A stretch of 64,000 nucleotides of DNA from Stenotrophomonas sp. 169 (GTDB lineage: Bacteria; Pseudomonadota; Gammaproteobacteria; Xanthomonadales; Xanthomonadaceae). Made by a program: the position numbers and the translations under genes. The notes beneath the pieces were generated by a model. The model worked only from the letters and a program-made list of their open reading frames with translations, was not told the DNA's origin and did not search any database. The stretch covers positions 3,864,501 to 3,928,500 of the forward strand of contig NZ_CP061204.1 of NCBI RefSeq assembly GCF_014621775.1, written 5' to 3'. Below, in pieces: positions 50,081 through 57,099 of this stretch (positions are counted from its first letter, which is position 1; every line of letters begins with the position of its first letter).

Positions 50081-51103
50081 ATGTCGTACGTCAGCAAATC
50101 CGTGGTTGTCCGTGCGCGCCTGCTGGCGCCTGCCTTCCTGCTGATGGGCTTGGCGGCCTGTTCCGGCAAGGACGAAACCGCCGCGCCTGCGGCCGATGCC
50201 GCCAAGCCCGCTGCCGCCACACCGACCGCGCCCGTGGCGCCGCCTGCGGTGTCCAGCAAGGTACAGGCGATGGGCAGCGAAGAACTGCGTGAATCGGCCA
50301 GCCAGGCACTGCGCGAAAACCGCATGTACGCGCCGGCCGGTGACAACGCCATCGAGTACTACCTGGCGCTGCGCGACAAGACCCCGGACGACGCCTCGGT
50401 GAAGAGCGCGCTGACCGACCTGCTGCCTTACACCCTGATCGCCGCCGAGCAGAACCTGGCACGCGAAGATTTCGAAGAAGGCCAGCGGCTGATCGCGCTG
50501 ATCGAGAAAGTCGACCCGAAGGCGCCGGCACTGCCGCGCCTGAAGCAGGGCATCACCCGCGGCGTGGAAGTGGCCGCGCAGCGCACCACGGAAGAAACCG
50601 ACCGGGTGAAGCGCGAAGCCGAGGCCAAGACCAAGCAGTTGGCCGAGCAGCAGAAGCTGGCCGAACAGCGCACCCGTGAGGCCGCCGCTGCGCAGCAGAT
50701 CGCCGCGCAGCAGCCCGTCGCTGCACCGGCGGCAGCGCCCGCACCGACGCCGGCACCGGCCGCAGCGGACACCGCCCGTCGCGAGGCCGAGCAGCGCCAG
50801 CAGCAGGCTGCCGCGCAGGCCGCTGCCGCCGCACGCCAGACCGCTGCCCCCACGCTGCGCCCGGTCAGCACGCCGGCCCCGCGCTACCCGGCCGACGCCC
50901 TGCGTTCGAACACGTCCGGCGAAGTATTGGTGGAAATCACCGTAGGCACCGACGGCTCGGTGACCAGTGCGCGCGTGCTGCGCGCCACACCGGCCCGCAC
51001 CTTCGACCGCGAAGCCCTGAGCGCCGTAAAGCGCTGGCGCTTCGAACCCGTGGCCGCCCCGGTCACCACCCGCCGCACCCTCGCCTTCAGCCCCGGCAAC
51101 TAA
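50081..51103 (+). CDS. Lipoprotein with a TonB C-terminal domain
   Basis: A 340-residue protein. The N-terminus is a lipoprotein signal (lipobox MGLAAC, about residues 22-27) instead of the usual single TonB anchor helix. A helical domain follows (about 65-165), then a long Glu/Lys/Gln/Ala coiled segment and an Ala/Pro linker. The C-terminal ~80 residues are a TonB domain (PRYPADALRSNTSGEVLVEITVGTDGSVTSARV; DREALSAVKRWRFEP). Whether it energises an outer-membrane receptor without an inner-membrane anchor is doubtful; it may instead link envelope layers. Its TAA stop lies in the A-run of a RAYT-type repeat. Confidence 0.82.
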   Translation: MSYVSKSVVVRARLLAPAFLLMGLAACSGKDETAAPAADAAKPAAATPTAPVAPPAVSSKVQAMGSEELRESASQALRENRMYAPAGDNAIEYYLALRDKTPDDASVKSALTDLLPYTLIAAEQNLAREDFEEGQRLIALIEKVDPKAPALPRLKQGITRGVEVAAQRTTEETDRVKREAEAKTKQLAEQQKLAEQRTREAAAAQQIAAQQPVAAPAAAPAPTPAPAAADTARREAEQRQQQAAAQAAAAARQTAAPTLRPVSTPAPRYPADALRSNTSGEVLVEITVGTDGSVTSARVLRATPARTFDREALSAVKRWRFEPVAAPVTTRRTLAFSPGN

Positions 51104-51130
51104 AAAAGGGGACGGAGGGGATTAAGTCGT
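51102..51130 (+). repeat. RAYT-type repeat, left of the transposase gene
   Basis: AAAAAAGGGGACGGAGGGG continues to GTCGT. It starts within the TAA stop of the TonB-domain gene and lies 118 bp before the transposase ATG. It is immediately followed by AATCCCCTCC, a partial inverted copy. Confidence 0.92.
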
Positions 51131-51248
51131 AATCCCCTCCTTCTGCAGCGCGCGCCATGCCGCGACGGCCGGGTGCGCTGTGCGCTGATATGGATGGGCG
51201 ACACCGCGGGTCATGCTGTGCTTCCAGCCTGCCTGGAGTGCCCCGCTG

Positions 51249-51959
51249 ATGCCTCGCCATGCCCGTCTGTTGGTCCCCGGCCTGCCTTTCCACGTCGTCC
51301 AGCGCGGCGTCAACAAAGGCGCGATATTCTTCGACGATCAGGACCGTGAGCACTTCCTCCGTGTCCTGCACAAAGCGTTCGTAAAATACGGCGTCGCCCT
51401 GCACGCCTATGTGCTGATGGGGAACCATGTGCATCTGCTGGCCACGCCACGCGCTGAAAACTCGCTCGCCTTCGCGATGCGTGCGTTGGGCAACGGGTAC
51501 GTGCAGGCCTTCAATCAGCGCCACGGGCGTTGCGGCCCGCTGTGGCAGGGGCGTTTCCACTCGAGCCTGATCGATCACGACCGCTATCTGCTGGCGGTGT
51601 ACCGCTACATCGAGCTCAATCCGGTGCGGGCGGGGCTGGTGGACCGTGCCGAGCAGCATCGCTGGTCAAGCGTGCACGGCAACCTGGGGCTGCGGCGCGA
51701 TCCGTTGCTGGTGGCACATCCTGCCTACCGAGCGCTAGGCGACACGCCGACGGAGATAACCTCGCGCTACCACACGTTCCTGCAGGACAGCCACGCACAG
51801 GACGATGCGGCCACCATCCGCCAGCACGAACGCAGGCAGTCGCCGCTGGGGGATGAGCGCTTCCTGGAGATGCTGCGCGAAACGCTGGGCCAATCGGTCG
51901 CAATGCGGTGTCCCGGCCGCCCTCGCAAAGAGGGCCTGCACGGTACAGGGGCGCGATGA
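51249..51959 (+). CDS. REP-associated tyrosine transposase (RAYT, Y1/HUH family)
   Basis: A 236-residue Y1 transposase. The HUH motif is GNHVHLLA (H60, H62) and the catalytic Tyr is Y120 in YIELNPVRAGLV; both are intact. The N-terminal PRHARLLVPGLPFHVVQRG is the usual opening of TnpA_REP proteins. By family, such single-copy domesticated transposases nick and move REP-type palindromes. The gene is flanked by inverted copies of the GGGGACGGAGGGG repeat at 51102-51130 and 51980-52008, which makes that repeat, not the SMAG palindromes, its likely substrate. The start is ATG at 51249. Confidence 0.93.
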   Translation: MPRHARLLVPGLPFHVVQRGVNKGAIFFDDQDREHFLRVLHKAFVKYGVALHAYVLMGNHVHLLATPRAENSLAFAMRALGNGYVQAFNQRHGRCGPLWQGRFHSSLIDHDRYLLAVYRYIELNPVRAGLVDRAEQHRWSSVHGNLGLRRDPLLVAHPAYRALGDTPTEITSRYHTFLQDSHAQDDAATIRQHERRQSPLGDERFLEMLRETLGQSVAMRCPGRPRKEGLHGTGAR

Positions 51960-52008
51960 GAAGACGGAGGGAGTCGAAAACGACTTAATCCCCTCCGTCC
52001 CCTTTTTT
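51959..52008 (-). repeat. RAYT-type repeat right of the transposase, with a partial copy
   Basis: The full copy is 51980-52008 (plus strand ACGACTTAATCCCCTCC and onward, ending CCCCTTTTTT). Immediately left, 51959-51975, is a partial opposite copy (GACGGAGGGAGTCG). The full copy is the inverse of that at 51102 and its final T is the first base of TCA, the stop codon (read on the minus strand) of the ABC permease gene. Confidence 0.9.
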
Positions 52009-53192
52009 CAGCCGGAGATCGCGAGGCGTTCCTGCTGGTAGCGGCGGACGGCGGCGTACCAGAGCAGGGCGGCGAGGCCGACGTTGGCGCCGAGGTAGAT
52101 CGCCCAGATGGTGGGGCTGATGTGCTCGTGGCGGATCACCTTCAGCAGCATCTGGTTCTGCGACAGGAACGGTACGGCGTACTGCCAGAGCACGCTTTTC
52201 AGCGGGTACACCATCAGCGCGTAGCTGGGCAGCATCGGCAACAGCATCAGCCAGGTCATGTGGCTCTGCGCCTCTTTCATGCTCTTGGAGGCCGCCGACA
52301 GGAAGGTCAGCAGCGAGGTGCCGATCAGCAGCATCGGCAGCATCACCAACAGCATCTGCAGCATCGATCCGAGTCCCATGTTGAGCTGGCGGCCGACGCT
52401 GCTGTCCGACAGCTGGGCGCTGATCTTGAACGCGGCCAATGTCAGCAGCAGGGAGACCAGTCCGACCGCACACGCGGCGGCGATCTTGCCGCTGACGATG
52501 GCGCTGCGCTTGGCCGGCGTGGCCAGCAGCGGTTCCAAGGATTGCCGCTCGCGCTCGCCGGCGGTGGTATCCATGACCAGGTAGGCGCCGCCAAGGAAGG
52601 AGGTGATCGTCAACAGCAGCGGCAGCAGCATCGACAGCATCATGCCCTGCTTGGCTTCGGTCGATGCCATGTCCTGGGAGGCGACGTCCAGCGGACGTGC
52701 AACCTGGGCGTCGATACCACGCGCCATCAAGCGCAGCGCGCCGACCTGGCCGTTGTAGGTCTGCAGGGCCGCCTTCAACCGGGCCGTCGGCACATCGGCG
52801 GCACGCCGCGTGCTGTCCTGCAGGATCTCCACCAGCGCCGGACGGCCATCGCGCCAGCGCTCATCGAACTCATCGCTGATGCGCAGCGCCACGTCGATGC
52901 GCTGGTCGGAAATCGCCTGGTTGAGGTCCTTCGGTGCGTCGGTTGCATTGAGCCCCTGCGCGGCGAGGAAGCGCACCAGGTTCGGCGCGTTCTGTGCGCC
53001 GATGGTCGGGATTTCCAGGGGTTGATCTATCTGCGACTTGACCCGGCTTTCGGCGAGTTTGCCCATGCCGAGGATCAGGATCGGGTACAGCAGCGGACCC
53101 AACAGCAGGGTCAGCGCCAGCGTGCGGCGATCACGCGAGAGGTCGCGCAGTTCCTTGCGCATCACGGTGAACAACGTGGACATGATGCTCAT
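52008..53192 (-). CDS. ABC-2 type permease (NatB-like)
   Basis: A 394-residue membrane protein. One N-terminal helix (TLALTLLLGPLLYPILILGMG) is followed by a large extracytoplasmic domain (about residues 50-185), then five helices starting with MMLSMLLPLLLTITSFLGGAYLVMD. The TTAGERERQSLEPLLATPAKRSAIVSGK segment is the coupling-helix signature of NatB and other ABC-2 permeases. It works with the ATPase encoded just upstream (4-bp overlap). In Bacillus NatAB exports sodium; the substrate here is unknown. Its stop codon abuts the RAYT-type repeat. Confidence 0.88.
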   Translation of the reverse strand: MSIMSTLFTVMRKELRDLSRDRRTLALTLLLGPLLYPILILGMGKLAESRVKSQIDQPLEIPTIGAQNAPNLVRFLAAQGLNATDAPKDLNQAISDQRIDVALRISDEFDERWRDGRPALVEILQDSTRRAADVPTARLKAALQTYNGQVGALRLMARGIDAQVARPLDVASQDMASTEAKQGMMLSMLLPLLLTITSFLGGAYLVMDTTAGERERQSLEPLLATPAKRSAIVSGKIAAACAVGLVSLLLTLAAFKISAQLSDSSVGRQLNMGLGSMLQMLLVMLPMLLIGTSLLTFLSAASKSMKEAQSHMTWLMLLPMLPSYALMVYPLKSVLWQYAVPFLSQNQMLLKVIRHEHISPTIWAIYLGANVGLAALLWYAAVRRYQQERLAISG

Positions 53193-53935
53193 GCGTGCAG
53201 GCCCTCTTCGGTGCCGATCAGTTTGACGAAGGCGTCCTCCAGGTTGCTCTCGCCCGCCTGTTCGCGCAGTTCATCGGCACTGCCGGCGGCCATCACCGTG
53301 CCCTTGGCGATGATCACGATGCGATCGCACAGCGCGGCGACCTCCTGCATGATGTGGCTGGAGAAGATCACGCAGCGACCTTCGTCGCGCAGGCCGTGCA
53401 GGAAGCGGCGCATGGCCCGGGTGGTCATCACGTCCAGGCCATTGGTCGGCTCGTCCAGGATGACGTTGCGCGGGTCATGCACCAGCGCGCGGGCGATGGC
53501 GGTCTTGGTGCGCTGGCCCTGCGAAAAGCCATCCGTCTGCCGGTCCAGGATGTCAGCCATGTCCAGTGCGCGCGACAGCGCCTCGGTGCGCTGGGCGATG
53601 GTGCCCGCATCCAGCCCATGCAGTTCGCCGAAATAGGCGATGTTTTCGCGCGCGGTCAGCCGCTTGTAGACGCCGCGCGCATCGGGCAGCACGCCCAGTC
53701 GGCGGCGCACTTCCGTCGCATCGACATTCGCATCGATGCCATCGACGGTGACACGGCCCTGGTCCGGGCTCATCAAGGTGTACAGCATGCGCATGGTGGT
53801 GGTCTTGCCTGCGCCGTTCGGGCCGAGCAGGCCGGTGATGCGACCATCCTCGGCACGGAAGCTGACGTCCTGCACCGCCTGGATGCGGCCGGTCTTGGTA
53901 TTGAATGCCTTGTGCAGGCCCTCTGCGACGATCAT
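53189..53935 (-). CDS. ABC transporter ATPase (NatA-like)
   Basis: A 248-residue ATPase. Walker A is GPNGAGKTT, the signature motif is FSQGQRTKTAIA (a QGQ variant of LSGGQ), Walker B is VILDEPTNGLD and the H-loop is IFSSHIMQEV. It pairs with the downstream permease, whose ATG it overlaps. The ATG at 53935 forms an ATGA overlap with the stop of the upstream alpha/beta hydrolase gene; an ATG at 53944 is in frame but would need a longer overlap. The three genes are a single operon. Confidence 0.9.
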   Translation of the reverse strand: MIVAEGLHKAFNTKTGRIQAVQDVSFRAEDGRITGLLGPNGAGKTTTMRMLYTLMSPDQGRVTVDGIDANVDATEVRRRLGVLPDARGVYKRLTARENIAYFGELHGLDAGTIAQRTEALSRALDMADILDRQTDGFSQGQRTKTAIARALVHDPRNVILDEPTNGLDVMTTRAMRRFLHGLRDEGRCVIFSSHIMQEVAALCDRIVIIAKGTVMAAGSADELREQAGESNLEDAFVKLIGTEEGLHA

Positions 53936-55446
53936 GGTTCCCATCCGTTGAACGAGGTGAACGCCGGCACGTGGCTCAGCGCGTCCAGACAGCCGGCATC
54001 CACTGCCTTGGCGTCTGCCGTTTCGATGTACTGCGCCACCACGCGCGGCATGCAGCCTGCGTTGAGGGTGCCGTGGCCCTGGCCGCGGGCGACGATATGG
54101 TGGCCATTGGGCAAGCCTTTCAGCACCTGCTCCGCATAGCGCGGCGGCGTCACCGGGTCCAGCTCGCCCGACAGCAGCAGCACGGATGCGTCACTCTTCA
54201 GCGGTACGGCACTGTCGGCCGGGGCCTTGTCGTGGGGCCAGGCTTGGCAGGCAGCGAAGAACATGCCGGCCACGTGCGGGCCGAGCAGTCGATCGCTCTG
54301 TGCAGCGGGCTGGAAGCGCGGCGCGTCTTCGCTGCAGATCACCGACCACTGCATGCCGCGGTTGATCTGCAGGTCGACCGCGCGCGATGCATTGCGGCTG
54401 AGTGCGGCCAGTGGCGCATACCGCCCGTGCGCGGCCTCATCCAGCACGACCGGCAGCAAGGACGACAGCTCCGGCATATAGGAGAACGCAAACGCCAGCC
54501 CGATCACGCTGTCTGGACTGAGCACGTCCTGCCGCGCTTCGGCGGTGGCCGGATCCCGGTAGTCCACCGTCACCGGTGCCGCGGCAAGCGCATCCATCAC
54601 CGTGCGCAGCTGGGTGCGCGTATTGACCGGGAAGCGCTTGGCGCAGGCCGCGTCTTTGATGCACTGCGCGGACTGCAGGATGATCGCGTCTTCGAAGGTG
54701 TTGGCGAAATCACCGCCGACCACCAGGTCGTTGGGCACCACGCCGTCGATGACCACGCTGCGGACGTGCTGCGGGTAGCGGGCGAGATAGTGCTGTGCCA
54801 CGCGGGTGCCGTAGGAGCCGCCGACCAGGTTCAGCTGCTGCGCGCCAAGCGCCTTGCGCACCGCGTCCAGATCGTCAATGGCCTGCGAGGTGGTGTAGAA
54901 GCGCGGGTACGCGCGGCCCTGCAGCGACGCAGCACACCGGCCGGCGTACGCGCGGACGTTGGCCTCGGTGGGTTCGGCCTTCTCGTCCATCGGCAGCTCT
55001 TTGCCGTCGGCACCCAGGCAGCTCAGTGGATTGGAGCCACCGGTGCCCCGCTGATCGACCAGGAAGATGTCGCGTTGCTTGCCCACCAGGCGCAGCGCGG
55101 TGCTGACGGGCAGCGCGACCTCGCTGGCCGCCTGTCCCGGGCCGCCGGCAATGAAGAACACCGGATCCGGCAGGCCGGTAGCGTTGTTGTCCGCCGGCAG
55201 CCAGGCAATGCGCAGGTCGATCCGGCGGCCGTCCGTCGCAGCCGGATTCTCCGCAACCGACAAGGTGCCGCACTGGGCTTCGACATTGGCCGAGGCCACC
55301 GAGCCGCTCAACGTGCAGGGCTTGAACTCGATCTGCCCGTAGTGGCGTCCGGTGCCGTCGCCGTCGCCCGCGGAGGGCGGCGCGCTGCAGGACGCGCACA
55401 GGACACTGGCCAACACCCCGGCCAGTTTCAGGTGGTTTCTGGACAT
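53932..55446 (-). CDS. Alpha/beta hydrolase lipoprotein (S33 peptidase/TAP-like)
   Basis: A 504-residue lipoprotein. The signal MSRNHLKLAGVLASVLCASC ends in lipobox CASC. The alpha/beta hydrolase core has oxyanion loop FFIAGGPGQA, nucleophile Ser in VGGSYGTR, acid Asp in LLSGELDPVTPP and His in GQGHGTLN, with the C-terminal TAP-like domain. It resembles tripeptidyl- or prolyl-aminopeptidases of family S33; several Cys may form disulfides. AAGGAAG precedes the ATG at 55446. First gene of the hydrolase-natA-natB-like operon, so exporter and hydrolase may handle one substrate or toxin. Confidence 0.87.
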   Translation of the reverse strand: MSRNHLKLAGVLASVLCASCSAPPSAGDGDGTGRHYGQIEFKPCTLSGSVASANVEAQCGTLSVAENPAATDGRRIDLRIAWLPADNNATGLPDPVFFIAGGPGQAASEVALPVSTALRLVGKQRDIFLVDQRGTGGSNPLSCLGADGKELPMDEKAEPTEANVRAYAGRCAASLQGRAYPRFYTTSQAIDDLDAVRKALGAQQLNLVGGSYGTRVAQHYLARYPQHVRSVVIDGVVPNDLVVGGDFANTFEDAIILQSAQCIKDAACAKRFPVNTRTQLRTVMDALAAAPVTVDYRDPATAEARQDVLSPDSVIGLAFAFSYMPELSSLLPVVLDEAAHGRYAPLAALSRNASRAVDLQINRGMQWSVICSEDAPRFQPAAQSDRLLGPHVAGMFFAACQAWPHDKAPADSAVPLKSDASVLLLSGELDPVTPPRYAEQVLKGLPNGHHIVARGQGHGTLNAGCMPRVVAQYIETADAKAVDAGCLDALSHVPAFTSFNGWEP

Positions 55447-55563
55447 CTTCCTTGCTTCCCCTTGCTGATGGTCATGCAACCGGGACGGGGCCCGGTCGCG
55501 GATGTGACCAAGTTACACCGAAGGGTGGCAGCGGTGCGATGGGCGGTGGCGGCGAGATGCGGC

Positions 55564-55788
55564 GTTTCAATGGGTTTGGGTTTGGGTTCCGACTTGGGTC
55601 TGGACGTTGATTTGGCTTCGGACGCGGCGTTGGCTCTGGATACGGCTTCGGACGTGGACCTGGCTTCGGACGTGGACTTGGCTTTGGCTTTGGCTTTGGC
55701 TTTGGTTTTGGCCTTGGCCTTGGCCTTGGCCTTGAACTTGGACTTGGACTTGGCCTTGGACTTGGACTTGGACTTGGACTTGGACTTG
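55564..55788. repeat. Hexanucleotide microsatellite (GGACTT/GGCTTT/GGCCTT units)
   Basis: About 225 bp built from six-base units of the form GG(A/C)(C/T)TT, becoming nearly pure GGACTT toward the right end, where it abuts the GTAG of the palindrome pair. Translated it gives Leu-Asp repeats on one strand and Lys-Ser/Lys-Ala on the other. Confidence 0.9.
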
Positions 55789-55846
55789 GTAGAGCCGACT
55801 TCAGTCGGCTGCGGTAAGAAGAGCAGCCGACTGAAGTCGGCTCTAC
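55789..55846. repeat. Facing pair of SMAG-type GTAG palindromes
   Basis: The plus copy GTAGAGCCGACTTCAG starts at 55789, directly after the microsatellite. The minus copy runs 55846-55825. Spacer about 14 bases. Confidence 0.85.
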
Positions 55847-55851
55847 CCTGC

Positions 55852-55990
55852 GCATTTCCCCGTGCATTCCGCCGGCATTTCCCCGTGCATTCCGCGGCCA
55901 TTCCCCCGTGCATTCCGCGGCCATTCCCCCGTGCATTCCGCGGTCATTCCCCCGGCTCATTTCGCGGGCATTCCCCATGCATTTCTCGGA
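55852..55990. repeat. 23-bp minisatellite
   Basis: Units GTGCATTCCGCGGCCATTCC plus CCC begin at 55862, 55885, 55908 and 55931, exactly 23 bp apart, with degenerate copies continuing to about 55990. Confidence 0.88.
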
Positions 55991-56106
55991 ATTTCTCGGC
56001 CATTCCGCGAGCGTTCCTCGAGCATCCACCCGAGCCACGGGCAGCGCGGCGGTGCGCCGTACAATGTCAGTCCGCCTGCAGCAGGATCCTTCCCATCAGC
56101 CAGCCG

Positions 56107-57003
56107 ATGTCCATCGATCGGATCAGCTTGACCACCTTGCGGTTGTTCGTCGCGGTGGCCGAAGAGGGATCACTGACCCGCGCAGCCGAGCGCGAAGCCA
56201 TCGCCACGTCCGCCGCCAGCCGCCGACTGAACGATCTGGAAAGCGGGCTCGACGTTGCGCTGTTCACCCGCAACTCGCGCGGCATGCAGCTCACCCTGGC
56301 CGGCGAGAGCCTGCTGCAGCACGCGCGCCGCATGCTGCTGGCCGCGGCAGCATTGTCGTCGGAGCTGCTGGAGTACCGCCGGGGCATCCGCGGGCACATC
56401 CGCATGTTGGCCAACCTGTCGGCCATCGTGGCTTACCTGCCAGAAGCACTGGAGCAGTTCTTCCTGACCCATCCGGATCTGCGTATCGAGCTCGAAGAGC
56501 GGCCTACCGGCGGCGTGGTGCGCGGCATCCAGGAAGGATGGGCGGAGATCGGCGTGTGCTCCGGCGATGGCGAACTGGGTGAGCTGACCGCGCTGCCGTT
56601 CCGCCGCGATCGGCTGGTCATGCTGATGCGCCCGGACCATCCCCTCGCCGGCGCGGGTCCGCTCGCGTTCGCCGATACGCTGGGCTACGACCAGATCGCG
56701 CTGCATGCGGAGAGTTCCATCTTCACCCGTTCGCAGATGGCCGCACGTGATGCGGGCCGGGCGTTGCGACGGCGTATCCACGTGCCGGGTTTCGATGCGA
56801 TCTGCCGCACGGTCCAGGCCGGCCTGGGCATCGGCGTGGTGCCGGAGCCCGTGTTCGCCCTGTTTGGGCGGGCGATGAACCTGCACATCGAGCCGCTCAC
56901 CGACGGGTGGGCCCAGCGTGAGCTGAAACTGGTCTGGCGCGGCGATCGGCCCCTGTCTACCGCCGCCCAACAGCTGGTGGAGCACCTTCGACTAAAGGCG
57001 TAG
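56107..57003 (+). CDS. LysR family transcriptional regulator
   Basis: A 298-residue LysR-type regulator. The helix-turn-helix is in residues 1-65 (LRLFVAVAEEGSLTRAAEREAIATSAASRRLNDLE), and the two-lobed effector domain follows (ITALPF-type strand ELTALPFRRDRLVML; ICRTVQAGLGIGVVPEP). It lies directly upstream of, and on the same strand as, the CoA-transferase/lyase/permease/porin operon, so it most likely controls that operon in response to its substrate. The start at 56107 is where family similarity begins; a longer open frame upstream is repeat translation. A terminator palindrome follows the stop at once. Confidence 0.92.
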   Translation: MSIDRISLTTLRLFVAVAEEGSLTRAAEREAIATSAASRRLNDLESGLDVALFTRNSRGMQLTLAGESLLQHARRMLLAAAALSSELLEYRRGIRGHIRMLANLSAIVAYLPEALEQFFLTHPDLRIELEERPTGGVVRGIQEGWAEIGVCSGDGELGELTALPFRRDRLVMLMRPDHPLAGAGPLAFADTLGYDQIALHAESSIFTRSQMAARDAGRALRRRIHVPGFDAICRTVQAGLGIGVVPEPVFALFGRAMNLHIEPLTDGWAQRELKLVWRGDRPLSTAAQQLVEHLRLKA

Positions 57004-57029
57004 GCGTTCGCGATATGCGAACGCTTTTT
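57004..57029 (+). terminator. Terminator of the LysR gene; also a LysR-box-like palindrome
   Basis: GCGTTCGC and GCGAACGC form an 8-bp stem with loop GATAT, followed by TTTTT, starting at the base after the stop. The core TTCGC-N5-GCGAA also fits the T-N11-A form of LysR operators and lies 71-96 bp before the next gene's ATG. Confidence 0.82.
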
Positions 57030-57099
57030 CGTCAGAAAGGCATGGCGCCGCCTGCATCAGCGACCTACCCTGCGGACCTGCTTCCTGGGAGGGTTGATG

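Larger units (their letters stand above)
55447..56106. other. Repeat-packed intergenic region before the LysR gene
   Basis: It contains, left to right, the hydrolase promoter region, a hexanucleotide microsatellite (55564-55788), a facing GTAG palindrome pair (55789-55846), a 23-bp minisatellite (about 55852-55990) and the LysR leader. Long frames cross it on both strands but consist only of repeat translation (Lys-Ser, Leu-Asp). Confidence 0.75.

Noticed and set aside
55564..55990. CRISPR array considered for the tandem repeats
   Set aside because: Units are contiguous without unique spacers of constant length, and no cas genes are present.
55472..56038. Frames with Lys-Ser, Lys-Ala or Pro-Arg repeats, possibly a disordered protein
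   Set aside because: They are translations of the hexanucleotide array in a non-coding spacer, with no ribosome binding site or conserved start.
53905..56106. Very long open frame that runs into the LysR gene (1032 codons in total)
   Set aside because: The upstream part is antisense to the alpha/beta hydrolase gene and then translates the hexamer and 23-bp repeats; only the part from 56107 has family similarity.
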